Assembly (NCBI RefSeq): GCF_918698155.1
Contig: NZ_CAKKLX010000002.1
Coordinates: forward strand, 62,001 to 126,000
DNA: 64,000 nt
DNA from: Roseomonas sp. CECT 9278
GTDB lineage: Bacteria; Pseudomonadota; Alphaproteobacteria; Acetobacterales; Acetobacteraceae
Direction of reading: 5' to 3'
Shown: piece after piece, positions 49,387-56,970 of the stretch
Numbering within the stretch: position 1 is the stretch's first letter
Layout of the letters: every line of letters starts with the position of its first letter
Made by a program: the position numbers and the translations under genes
Notes under the pieces: model-generated
Seen by the model: the letters and a program-made list of their open reading frames with translations, nothing else
Told to the model about the DNA's origin: nothing
Database searches by the model: none

Positions 49387-49736
49387 CACGCGGTGGTCGC
49401 CAGCAGCGCCACGCCGGCCGCGATCAGCCCGATCGCCGCGATCTTCTGCATCCCGAGCGTTTCCCCGAACATCGCCCAGCCGACGATGGCGATGACGACA
49501 TAGGACGCAGCCGTGCAGGGCAGCGCGACGCTCATGGGGATGCGCCGCAGCGCCACGATGTACAGCAGCGCCGCGCCGCCGTAGCAGACCAGGCCCACCA
49601 TGGTGGCCGGGCGGAACAGCTGGTCGATGAAGCCGCCCGCGGCCTCGACCGCGGTATTGGCGCCCGACTTCAGCAGCACCTGGCCGACCAGCGAGGTGGT
49701 GATGGCGGCGGCCAGGGCGATCCAATGGGCGGTCAT
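49386..49736 (-). CDS. Small DMT-superfamily (EmrE/ArnE-like) membrane protein
   Basis: A 116-residue protein with four helices (about 5-22, 42-62, 68-88, 95-113). LVGQVLLKSGANTA and IPMSVALPCTAASYVVIAIVGW resemble both small multidrug resistance proteins and the ArnE/ArnF lipid flippase pair. The neighbouring GT2 gene favours a flippase for a lipid-linked sugar. ATG overlaps the GT2 stop by 4 nt (ATGA), and its stop overlaps the DUF3574 start. Confidence 0.78.
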   Translation of the reverse strand: MTAHWIALAAAITTSLVGQVLLKSGANTAVEAAGGFIDQLFRPATMVGLVCYGGAALLYIVALRRIPMSVALPCTAASYVVIAIVGWAMFGETLGMQKIAAIGLIAAGVALLATTA

Positions 49737-50716
49737 GCCGCGCCCTCCCGCGGGGCGATCACTTCGCGCACCACGCCCTGCGGCTTGCCATTGGCCGACA
49801 TGAAGGCGCGCCCGACGTATTCGCCCAGCACGCCCAGGATCATGAACTGCACGCCCGCGATCAGCAGCGTGACCGTCATCAGGGAGGCCCAGCCGGAGGG
49901 CGTCTCGCCGACCAGCGCCTCGAACACCACCCAGGCCGCGGCCAGCAGGCCGAGCACGCCCATCGCCACCCCCGCCACCACCGCGAGCCGCAGCGGCAGC
50001 ACCGAGAAATTCGTGGCCAGGTTCATCCACAGCCGGATCAGCCGCGTCATGGTGTAGTTCGACCGGCCCTCGACGCGCGCGAAGTGCTTCACCTCGATGC
50101 TGTCGAGCCGTTGCGTCACCTGCATCAGCAGCCCGTCGACATACGGGTAGGGGCCGCGATACTTCACCACCTCGGCCACCGCGAGCGCCGACATGCAGCG
50201 GAAGGACGACAGATACAGCCCCTTGGGCTTGTCCATCAGCTGGTCCGCCACCCAGTTGGCGAAGCGGCTGCCGATGTTGCGCCAGCCGTCATGTTCCTTC
50301 ACGGCGTAGCGCGTATAGACCACGTCGAAACCGCCTGTGCGGGCGTGGTCGTAGATGCGGATGACCTCCTCGGGCGGGTTCTGCAGGTCGTCATCCATGG
50401 TGATGACATAGGCGCCGCGGGCGTGGCGCAGGCCGGTCATCACCGCGTTGTGCTCGCCGAAGTTGCGGGCGTGCTCGATGTACGTGAGCGGGATGGTGGC
50501 GCTGCGCGCGAGCTCCCGGCAGACATCGCCGGAATTGTCGGGGCTGCCGTCATTGACCAGCACGACCTCGATGCCGCCCTCCGGCGCCAGCGCCGACAGC
50601 GCGGCGACCAGCGCGCCGACCGTGGCGGCGCCGTTGTAGACCGGCACGACGATGGACAGGCCGACCGGGTGCACGACCCCGACCGCGGGACTGGACATGG
50701 AAGGGCTCTCCGACAT
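49733..50716 (-). CDS. Glycosyltransferase family 2, polyprenyl-phosphate sugar transferase type
   Basis: A 327-residue inner-membrane enzyme. Residues ~20-230 are a GT-A domain: LSIVVPVYNGAATVGALV, EVVLVNDGSPDNSG, and the metal-binding YVITMDDDLQNPPEE. Two C-terminal helices (~245-270 and 283-310) anchor it, as in GtrB/ArnC/DPM1-like transferases that move a sugar from a nucleotide to undecaprenyl phosphate. The ATG shares a base with the methyltransferase stop (TGATG); a GTG one codon earlier is possible. Followed by a small flippase-like gene, it probably supplies a lipid-linked sugar to the periplasm. Confidence 0.92.
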   Translation of the reverse strand: MSESPSMSSPAVGVVHPVGLSIVVPVYNGAATVGALVAALSALAPEGGIEVVLVNDGSPDNSGDVCRELARSATIPLTYIEHARNFGEHNAVMTGLRHARGAYVITMDDDLQNPPEEVIRIYDHARTGGFDVVYTRYAVKEHDGWRNIGSRFANWVADQLMDKPKGLYLSSFRCMSALAVAEVVKYRGPYPYVDGLLMQVTQRLDSIEVKHFARVEGRSNYTMTRLIRLWMNLATNFSVLPLRLAVVAGVAMGVLGLLAAAWVVFEALVGETPSGWASLMTVTLLIAGVQFMILGVLGEYVGRAFMSANGKPQGVVREVIAPREGAA

Positions 50717-51465
50717 CACGGCCGCGTCGCGACCACCAGGATGGACCCGCCCGCAGGATAGCGCAGGCCGAGGCGGGCGAGGGTCCGCTCGGCCGCCGTC
50801 ACGCCATGCAGCGTGGCATCGAGCCAGGGCGGGAAGGGGGCGACGTCGCTGCTGTCGTGCGCGGCGTCGGATTTCAGGACCTTGCGCTGCACCACCATCA
50901 GCGGCAGCAGAAGCGCGTTCCAGTAGCGTGCCTCGATCGCGGCGAAGCCCGCGGCGCCGACCATCGCGCGGGCGCCCCCGGCGGTGAATCGCCGTGAATT
51001 GTGGACACGTTCGTCATGCGCCGAATGCAGCCATTCATAGGCCGGAAGGTTCAGCACCAGCGTGCCGCCCGGCGCCAGCACGCGCGCGAACTCCGCCAGC
51101 GCCGCCGGCGGATCGACCGCGCGATGGCACAGCACGTCGCAGGAGGTGAGCGCGGCGAAGGCGGCAGGCGCAAAGGGCAGGCGATTGGCGTCGCCCGCCG
51201 TGGCCACCGCGCCGGATTTCGCCGCTGCCCGCCATGCGGCCTTCGGATTGAAGTCCAGCCCGACCAGCGGCCGCCCCAGCGCGCCCAGCCGCCGCAGCAA
51301 CCCCCCGGTGCCGCAGCCGGCATCCAGCACCGCGCCAGGCGGCCCCGGGCGGCGCGCCAGCGCATCGGCCACGCGGGCATGCAGCGCGCGGTACCACCAC
51401 ATGCGCTGCTCGGCCGCGTCCATCAGGTCGTATTCGGCAGGTTCCACAGGGCCGTTGCATCGCAT
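50716..51465 (-). CDS. Class I SAM-dependent methyltransferase
   Basis: A 249-residue methyltransferase. Motif I is VLDAGCGTGGLLRRLGAL, motif II LVGLDFNPKAAW, and the later core reads LTSCDVLCHRAVDPPAALAEF followed by VLAPGGTLVLNLPA. DERVHNSRRFTAGGARAMV resembles UbiE/COQ5-like and glycan-pathway methyltransferases. It is the first gene of the five-gene operon, overlapping the GT2 gene (TGATG), and might methylate a sugar or lipid intermediate. ATG 51465 is preferred; one eight codons upstream also exists. Confidence 0.87.
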   Translation of the reverse strand: MRCNGPVEPAEYDLMDAAEQRMWWYRALHARVADALARRPGPPGAVLDAGCGTGGLLRRLGALGRPLVGLDFNPKAAWRAAAKSGAVATAGDANRLPFAPAAFAALTSCDVLCHRAVDPPAALAEFARVLAPGGTLVLNLPAYEWLHSAHDERVHNSRRFTAGGARAMVGAAGFAAIEARYWNALLLPLMVVQRKVLKSDAAHDSSDVAPFPPWLDATLHGVTAAERTLARLGLRYPAGGSILVVATRP

Positions 51466-51735
51466 TGCAGCAAGGCCGGAACATGGCACGCGCGGGACAG
51501 TCCTGGCACCGGTTCATGTTGCGTCCGGCGCGCATCGCCCCGAGGATGTGCAACCCATCCATGACGTTTCACGATCAGCCCCCCCGCCGCAGCGCCGAGG
51601 CCCGCCGGCAGCCCCCCGACCGCGGCGGCGCGCGCACCCGCCGACGCGGCCTGGGCGCGCGATCGCCCGGCCGGCGGGCAGGGCGGCTGGCGCCCGTTCC
51701 TGCGCCGCCCATGACCGCCCCGCGACGGACTGCCC

Positions 51736-52659
51736 ATGCCTGAAGCCACGCCCATGCGCACCCGCGGGCTGAGCGTGCCGACCGGCGCGGAAGCCGTGCG
51801 TGGCATCCTGCTGATCCTGGGCGCCTACCTGGTCATCACCGGCGCCGATGTCGCGGTGAAATGGGCACTGCCCGAGGTCGGGGTCGCGGTGTCGATGATC
51901 GCGCGCGGCGCCGTCGGCGCGCTGGCGGTGCTGGCGATCACGCGCGGGCACGGCATCGCGCCGGGCAATGTGCGCCTGCTGACCATCCGCGGCCTGCTGC
52001 ATTGCTGCGTCTCGGCCATCTGGTACTGGGCCTGGCTGTCGGGGATGGCGCTGGTCGATTCCTATGCCATCGCCGCGGCCGCGCCGCTGTTGATGACGCT
52101 GTTCGCCATCCCGATGCTGGGCGAACAGGTCGGCTGGCGGCGCTGGACCTCGACCCTGGCGGGCTGCGCGGGCGTGCTGTTCATGCTGCAGCCCGGCGGC
52201 GACCTGTGGCGGTTCGAAACGCCCTTCCTGCTGGTCGCGGTGGTGGCCATGGCGGTGACGCGGATCTGGACGCGGATGCTCTCGGCGACCGACACGCCGG
52301 CGTCGATCGCGTTCTGGCTGATGGTCGCGCATGTGCCGGTGGGCCTGGCGCTGCTGCCGGCCTTCCCGGCGCCGGCGGCGATCCCGGGGCCGCCGGTGAT
52401 CCTGGCGCTGGTGTTCTTCGGCGTGGCCAATGCCATCGCGCATATCCTGTTCGCGCGCGCCTTCGCGCTGGCGCCGGTCTCGGCCCTGGCGCCCTATGAG
52501 TATTCGCCGCTGCTGATCGGGGGCATCCTGGGCTTCCTGATCTGGGCCGAGGTGCCGGCCTGGACCACCGTGGGGGGCGCCGTGATCGTCATCATCGCCG
52601 GGCTGTACAACCTGCATCGCGAAAGGGTGCGGCGCGCCGCCGAACGGGCCCGCGCGTAG
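51736..52659 (+). CDS. EamA/DMT family transporter
   Basis: A 307-residue membrane protein of ten predicted helices in two EamA halves. The first half reads ILLILGAYLVITGADVAVKW to GVLFMLQPGG. The second runs from TPFLLVAVVAMAVTRIW to VIVIIAGLYNLHRERVRR, with YEYSPLLIGGILGFLIW near the end. Members export amino acids, nucleotides or other metabolites. Stop and next start overlap (TAGTG), coupling it to a second EamA gene. Confidence 0.88.
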   Translation: MPEATPMRTRGLSVPTGAEAVRGILLILGAYLVITGADVAVKWALPEVGVAVSMIARGAVGALAVLAITRGHGIAPGNVRLLTIRGLLHCCVSAIWYWAWLSGMALVDSYAIAAAAPLLMTLFAIPMLGEQVGWRRWTSTLAGCAGVLFMLQPGGDLWRFETPFLLVAVVAMAVTRIWTRMLSATDTPASIAFWLMVAHVPVGLALLPAFPAPAAIPGPPVILALVFFGVANAIAHILFARAFALAPVSALAPYEYSPLLIGGILGFLIWAEVPAWTTVGGAVIVIIAGLYNLHRERVRRAAERARA

Positions 52660-53564
52660 TGCCGCTGCGCCACGACATCCGCCGTGGCGCCCTGCTGATG
52701 CTGGGGGCGACATCGCTGTTCACCATCATGTCGGCGCTCATCAAGGGCCTGAGCGAGAACATCCACTTCATCGAGACGATGTTCTTCCGCTCCGCCTTCG
52801 CGCTGCCGGTGGTCTTCGCGGTCGCCGCGCGCGGGCGGAACTGGGGGGTGCTGCGCACGAAGCGCATGCCCGGCCACCTGGTGCGCGCCTTCACCGGCAC
52901 CATGGCGCAGGGCTGTGCCTTCTATGCGCTGACCGTGCTGCCATTGGCCGAGCAGACCGCGCTGACCTACACCACGCCGCTGTTCGTCACCCTGCTGTCC
53001 ATCCCCTTCCTGGGCGAGAAGGTCGGCATCCATCGCTGGTCGGCCGTGCTGGTCGGCTTCCTCGGCATCCTGGTGATCGCGCTGGGCGATGGCGCCTTCC
53101 AGGGCGGCGGGCCGGACCGGGTGATGGCGATCGGCATGGCGGTCGCGGTCGCGCAGGGGGTGTGGTCGGCCGCCACCACGCTGCTGGTGCGATCGCTCTC
53201 GGCGACGGAATCCTCGACCACCATCGTGCTGTGGCAATCCCTGCTGATGACCGCCTTCACGCTGGTGGCGCTGCCCTTCTTCTGGACCACGCCGACCTTC
53301 TTCGAACTGGTGCTGCTGGTGCTGGTCGGGCTGATCGGCGGCGTCGCGCAGATCATGCTGACCGAGGCGTATGCGTCGGCGCAGGTCTCCGCCCTCGGGC
53401 CCTATTCCTACACCTCGATCCTGTGGTCGGTGGCGATCGGCTGGGTGGTCTTCTCGGATGCGCCGGGGATCGGCACGCTGGCCGGCGCGGCGCTGATCGT
53501 CGGCGCGGGCCTGTACATCCTGCACCGCGAGATCACGCGTGCCCGCCAGCGGAGGACCCCATGA
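52659..53564 (+). CDS. EamA/DMT family transporter (second copy)
   Basis: A 301-residue paralogue of the preceding gene, also with ten helices. LFTIMSALIKGLSENIHFIETMFFRSAFALP is the EamA opening and YSYTSILWSVAIGWVVFSDAP matches the end segment of its partner. The start is GTG at 52659, sharing one base with the upstream TAG. The end overlaps the MBL gene by 4 nt (ATGA). Two adjacent DMT genes could form a heterodimer, as some do. Confidence 0.88.
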   Translation: MPLRHDIRRGALLMLGATSLFTIMSALIKGLSENIHFIETMFFRSAFALPVVFAVAARGRNWGVLRTKRMPGHLVRAFTGTMAQGCAFYALTVLPLAEQTALTYTTPLFVTLLSIPFLGEKVGIHRWSAVLVGFLGILVIALGDGAFQGGGPDRVMAIGMAVAVAQGVWSAATTLLVRSLSATESSTTIVLWQSLLMTAFTLVALPFFWTTPTFFELVLLVLVGLIGGVAQIMLTEAYASAQVSALGPYSYTSILWSVAIGWVVFSDAPGIGTLAGAALIVGAGLYILHREITRARQRRTP

Positions 53565-54439
53565 CCATCCCCTTCCTCAAGCACGACACGCTGCCGCCCG
53601 GCGCGGTGCAGCAGGTCGCGCCCGGCGTGCGCCGCGTGCTGTGCGGCAATCCCGGCCCCTTCACCTTCCGCGGCACCAATACCTGGATCGTGGGCGAAGG
53701 CCTGTCGGTGGCGGTGATCGACCCGGGGCCGGAGGATGCCGACCACCTGCGCGCCATCCTGGCCGCCACGCAGGGCGAGCGCATCACGCACATCATCGTC
53801 AGCCACACGCATCGCGACCATTCGCCCGGCGTCGCGGCGCTGCGCGCAGCCACCGGCGCGACCAGCTTCGGCTTCGGCCCGCACCTCACGCCACCGGACC
53901 AGGGCGGGGAGGGCGGCGACCATGCCTTCCGCCCCGACGTGACCGTGCCCGATGGCAGCGATATCGGCGGCGCCGGCTGGTCGCTGCGCGCCATCCACAC
54001 GCCCGGGCATTGCGCCAACCACCTGTGCTTCGCGCTGGAGGGCACCGGCATCCTGTTCAGCGCCGACCATGTGATGTCGTGGTCGACCACCGTGGTCAGC
54101 CCGCCGGATGGCGACATGGCGGCCTACATGGCCTCGCTGGCCAGGCTGCGCGCGCGCGACGACCGGCTGTTCCTGCCCGGCCACGGCCCGCCGCTGCCCG
54201 ACCCCGCGCCCTTCATGGCGGCACTGGCCGCGCATCGGCGCGAACGCGAGGCAATGGTGCTGGACGCCCTGCGCGCCGCGAAGCGCGCCACCGCGCGCGA
54301 GCTGGTCGGCGCGGTCTATGGCCCCGCGCTGGACGAACGGCTGGTGCCGGCGGCCGCACGCAGCCTGCTCGCGCACCTGGTCAAGCTTGGCGCGGAGGGA
54401 CATGCGCGGCGCGAGGGCGAGGCCTGGGAAGCGCGGTAG
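53561..54439 (+). CDS. Metallo-beta-lactamase fold hydrolase (LACTB2-like)
   Basis: A 292-residue soluble hydrolase. The metal motif HTHRDH is in IIVSHTHRDHSPGVAAL. The other ligands are in IHTPGHCANHLCFAL and FSADHVMSWSTTVV, and a late LPGHGPPLPDP. A C-terminal winged-helix-like region (EAMVLDALRAAKRATARELV) is typical of the LACTB2 branch. The family includes endoribonucleases and thioesterases. Coupled to the DMT genes by an ATGA overlap. Confidence 0.9.
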   Translation: MTIPFLKHDTLPPGAVQQVAPGVRRVLCGNPGPFTFRGTNTWIVGEGLSVAVIDPGPEDADHLRAILAATQGERITHIIVSHTHRDHSPGVAALRAATGATSFGFGPHLTPPDQGGEGGDHAFRPDVTVPDGSDIGGAGWSLRAIHTPGHCANHLCFALEGTGILFSADHVMSWSTTVVSPPDGDMAAYMASLARLRARDDRLFLPGHGPPLPDPAPFMAALAAHRREREAMVLDALRAAKRATARELVGAVYGPALDERLVPAAARSLLAHLVKLGAEGHARREGEAWEAR

Positions 54440-54449
54440 CGCGCCGCCC

Positions 54450-55133
54450 TCATGCCCAGCGCGCGTGATCCGCGCGATCCGCGGCGGTCAGCAGCGTCGT
54501 GGTGCAGACCACCGTCCAGTCGCACAGGTCGTAGCGGCGGCTGAGCGCATCGCGCACCGCCGTCTCGCTCTCCCCCTGCGGCAGCTTCGAACGCTCCCAC
54601 ATCGCCAGGTCGGGCCGGCGCGTCAGCAGCAGGCTCGCGATCGCGCCCGGCGGGACGGGCGGCAGGAGATCCGCGCCCGCGGCACCGGTGCGATCCTGCG
54701 TGCAGCGCCACAGGCCGATGACCTGCGAATCATAGGCCGCCTCGAAGCCCGGCCAGCCCTCGGCACAGAGCGCGAGGAAGGCCTCCCAGTGCTGCTCGGG
54801 TGTCACGAACCAGCGGAAGGCGTAGTTGCCCTGGCGCGCCGGCGGGGTGGCTTGGTGCGGGCGCAGCGTCGGGTGCATGGCAAGGCTCGATGCCGCCTCG
54901 ATGCCCTCGTGCGTGCCGAGCAGCAGCGCCTCCGCCGTGCCGGCCGTGACGGCCGAGGACCAGGCGGTGATCGCCACCACCTCGTCGCGCGGACGGCCGA
55001 TCTGGCTGCGCCAGAGGCCGTAGAGCGCCCCGCCCGTGGGCGCCAGTGCCGCGGCATTGCGCGCCAGCATGTCGGCGGCTTCGCGCCAGCGGCGCGGCGC
55101 GCAGGCAATGCGGTGATGGATGTAGGTGGTCAT
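54450..55133 (-). CDS. NIPSNAP-like protein (tentative)
   Basis: A 227-residue protein with two dimeric alpha+beta barrel-like halves. TYIHHRIACAPRRWREAADM and GLWRSQIGRPRDEVVAITAWS in the first half recall NIPSNAP domains; the second half (NYAFRWFVTPEQHWEAFLAL, VIGLWRCTQD) follows the same plan. No catalytic motif is visible. An AAGGGAG box 10 nt before the ATG decides the start. It converges with the MBL gene, 10 nt apart at their ends. Confidence 0.5.
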   Translation of the reverse strand: MTTYIHHRIACAPRRWREAADMLARNAAALAPTGGALYGLWRSQIGRPRDEVVAITAWSSAVTAGTAEALLLGTHEGIEAASSLAMHPTLRPHQATPPARQGNYAFRWFVTPEQHWEAFLALCAEGWPGFEAAYDSQVIGLWRCTQDRTGAAGADLLPPVPPGAIASLLLTRRPDLAMWERSKLPQGESETAVRDALSRRYDLCDWTVVCTTTLLTAADRADHARWA

Positions 55134-55158
55134 GGCCTCGCTCCCTTGCATGGGCAGG

Positions 55159-55620
55159 CTACAGCGATGCCTCGGGATCGAGGCGGATGACATAGGAACG
55201 CCAGTCCGCACGCTCGGCGATGCGCTCGTACAGCGCGATGGCGCCGCGGTCGGCCTCGGGCACGATCCAGCGCAGGTGCGACCAGCCGCGTTCGCGCCCC
55301 AGCGCGACCAGTGCCGCGATCATCGCGCGCGCGATGCCCTGGCCGCGGCGATCGGCCCGCACGAACAGGTCGTCGAGCGCGCCGCAGCGCCGCGCGAAGA
55401 CCGCCTCGGGCAGGTCGAAGACGATGGCGAAGGCGATGATGTCGGCGCCTTCGGACGCGGCCAGCACCTCGGCGCGCGGATCGGCGGCGAGCAGCGCGGC
55501 GGCGGCCTGGCCGGATGCGGGGCGCGATCCGGCGAGCGTGTGGCGCATCTCGGCGGCATAGGCTTCGAGCAGCGGTGCCAGGCGATGGCGTCGGTCCGGC
55601 GGCAGGGTGGCGATGATCAT
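55159..55620 (-). CDS. GNAT family N-acetyltransferase
   Basis: A 153-residue single-domain [25 protein letters not shown] carries the acetyl-CoA pyrophosphate loop (RRGQGIA), and [20 protein letters not shown] is the late helix-strand. Substrate unknown. It lies 25 nt upstream of the NIPSNAP-like gene and downstream of the H1-like gene's terminator hairpin, on the same strand. Proximity to a Lys-rich DNA-binding protein is suggestive but not evidence of acetylation. Confidence 0.87.
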   Translation of the reverse strand: MIIATLPPDRRHRLAPLLEAYAAEMRHTLAGSRPASGQAAAALLAADPRAEVLAASEGADIIAFAIVFDLPEAVFARRCGALDDLFVRADRRGQGIARAMIAALVALGRERGWSHLRWIVPEADRGAIALYERIAERADWRSYVIRLDPEASL

Positions 55621-55639
55621 CAGGGGCCTGGAAGCGATT

Positions 55640-55671
55640 GGGGCGCCGCCCGCTCACGCGGACGGCGCCCC
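55640..55671 (-). terminator. Hairpin after the histone H1-like gene
   Basis: A perfect 9-bp stem (GGGGCGCCG / CGGCGCCCC) with a 14-nt loop, 22 nt past the stop codon. No U-tract. Confidence 0.5.
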
Positions 55672-55693
55672 GACGCCGGGATCGGCGCTGTCG

Positions 55694-56227
55694 TCAGCTC
55701 GCGGGCGTGTCGTTCGACGGCGCGGCAGCGGCAGCGGCGGCAGCGGCCTTCTTCGCGGCGCGGGTGGCGGCGGCCTTCTTCGCGGCCTCCGAACGGGCGC
55801 CGGACTTCACGGCAGGCTTCTTGGCGGCGGCGGCCTTCTTCGGAGCGGCCTTCTTGGCGGCCGGCTTCTTGGCAGCGGCCTTCTTCGGCGCGGCCTTCTT
55901 GGCAGCCGGCTTCTTCTTGGCGGCGGCCTTCTTCGGCGCGGCCTTCTTGGCAGCGGCCTTCTTCGGAGCGGCCTTCTTGGCGGCCGGCTTCTTGGCAGCG
56001 GCCTTCTTCGGAGCGGCCTTCTTGGCGGCCGGCTTCTTCTTGGCTGCGGCCTTCTTCGGCGCGGCCTTCTTGGCAGCCGGCTTCTTGGCGGCGGCCTTCT
56101 TCGCGGCGGGCTTCTTCGCCGCCGGCTTCTTCTTGGCGGGCGCCTTCTTCTTCGCGGCGGCCATCGCCATCGCCTGGGCGCGCGGCTCGGCGCCCTCGGC
56201 GTCGGTGGTCTCGATGATGTCGGTCAT
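55694..56227 (-). CDS. Histone H1-like Ala/Lys/Pro-rich repeat protein
   Basis: A 177-residue, extremely basic protein. The first ~22 residues ([20 protein letters not shown]) are acidic or neutral; nearly all the rest is Lys, Ala and Pro in repeats such as [19 protein letters not shown]. This is the composition of eukaryotic H1 tails and of bacterial H1-like nucleoid proteins (HctB/BpH1/AlgR3-like), which bind DNA through dispersed charge. The repeats vary in length, so allele length may differ between strains. The ATG at 56227 is the best start; upstream ATGs exist at 56245 and 56275. A long non-coding leader with a promoter-like site lies upstream. Confidence 0.85.
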   Translation of the reverse strand: MTDIIETTDAEGAEPRAQAMAMAAAKKKAPAKKKPAAKKPAAKKAAAKKPAAKKAAPKKAAAKKKPAAKKAAPKKAAAKKPAAKKAAPKKAAAKKAAPKKAAAKKKPAAKKAAPKKAAAKKPAAKKAAPKKAAAAKKPAVKSGARSEAAKKAAATRAAKKAAAAAAAAAPSNDTPAS

Positions 56228-56955
56228 GATGCGTCGTGTCTCCATGCGTTCCGGTGAAGCGGGGACGTCGCGCATCGGCGCGCAGGCCCCGGGGGGTACA
56301 GCAGATGGGTGCGGGCGGATGCGAAGCGCGCGGATCCCGTCGCGCGCCGTCGTTCCCGTGCGGTGAGCCCCATGACGCAGGCGCCGGTGCGACGTGCGGT
56401 GGCGTTCCGCCGCGCGCTGCCTCCGACGTCTCGGCCGTCCAGGCCGTGCACCGTGGCGGTGCCGGCTGGCGGTGACGGATCGGCGGAGTGGTGCGCCGCC
56501 TGTCCGATGAGCCTGCGGTCCATGGACCGTCCTTCCCTGCTGCGGCGTTTCAACCCATCGATGCGTCGTCCGGTTTCACTGCACGTTGCCGCGTCGATGA
56601 GTCGCGCGGCGCAGAACCAATTCGACGAATCGCACAAGATGATTCGCGCGCACACCACGCTATCTGCACGCGCAATATGTGTGTCAACAGAATCCGCACA
56701 TGCACGCGCGCAAAATGCGCGTCGTGGTTCATCGCGCTCATCGGTGTTGCGTGCGCGTCGCGCTTTTGCGCCGCGCGTCGCGTGCGGCGTCGCGCATCGT
56801 GGCGCGATCGTGGCAGCGGGACGCGCGCATGTGCGCGTCCCGACAGCGCGCTACCCGCGCGGAGTTGGCGCGCTACCCGCGCGTCGATCCCGCGCGCTAC
56901 CCGCGCGCCGATCCCGCGCGCTACCCGCGCGTCGATCCCGCGCGCTACCCGCGCG
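56228..56955. other. Long intergenic region between prpC and the H1-like gene
   Basis: About 730 bases with no convincing gene; frames present are low-complexity or unlike neighbouring proteins. It contains a TTGACA-type promoter candidate (56659-56687), a 9-bp-stem hairpin (GGGACGCGC / GCGCGTCCC, 56818-56841), and a 24-bp tandem repeat at its right end. GCGCG-rich words are very frequent between 56700 and 56955. Confidence 0.6.
56659..56687 (-). promoter_or_regulatory. Promoter candidate for the H1-like gene
   Basis: On the minus strand: perfect TTGACA (56687-56682), 17-nt spacer, GATAGC (56664-56659; half match to TATAAT). The predicted start would leave a leader of about 425 nt before the H1-like ATG. 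Confidence 0.4.
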
Positions 56956-56970
56956 CTATCCGCGCGACGC
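56846..56970. repeat. 24-bp tandem repeat abutting prpC
   Basis: The word GCGCGCTACCCGCGCG recurs with CTACCC at 56851, 56873, 56897, 56921 and 56945. Three full units have a 24-bp period (GCGCGCTACCCGCGCGTCGATCCC) and differ by single bases. Each unit contains a small hairpin (CGCGC-TACCC-GCGCG). A final partial unit (CTATCC at 56956) includes the prpC stop codon itself. Confidence 0.9.

Noticed and set aside
52659-53564. The two EamA genes as a split single transporter
   Set aside because: Each is full length (about 300 residues, ten helices).
56224-56658. A 144-codon minus-strand frame inside the H1-like leader
   Set aside because: No family resemblance, Arg/Ser/Ala-rich, and it runs past the H1 start; more likely untranslated leader.
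56846-56970. CRISPR-like array
   Set aside because: Units are contiguous 24-bp tandem repeats with no unique spacers and no cas genes nearby.
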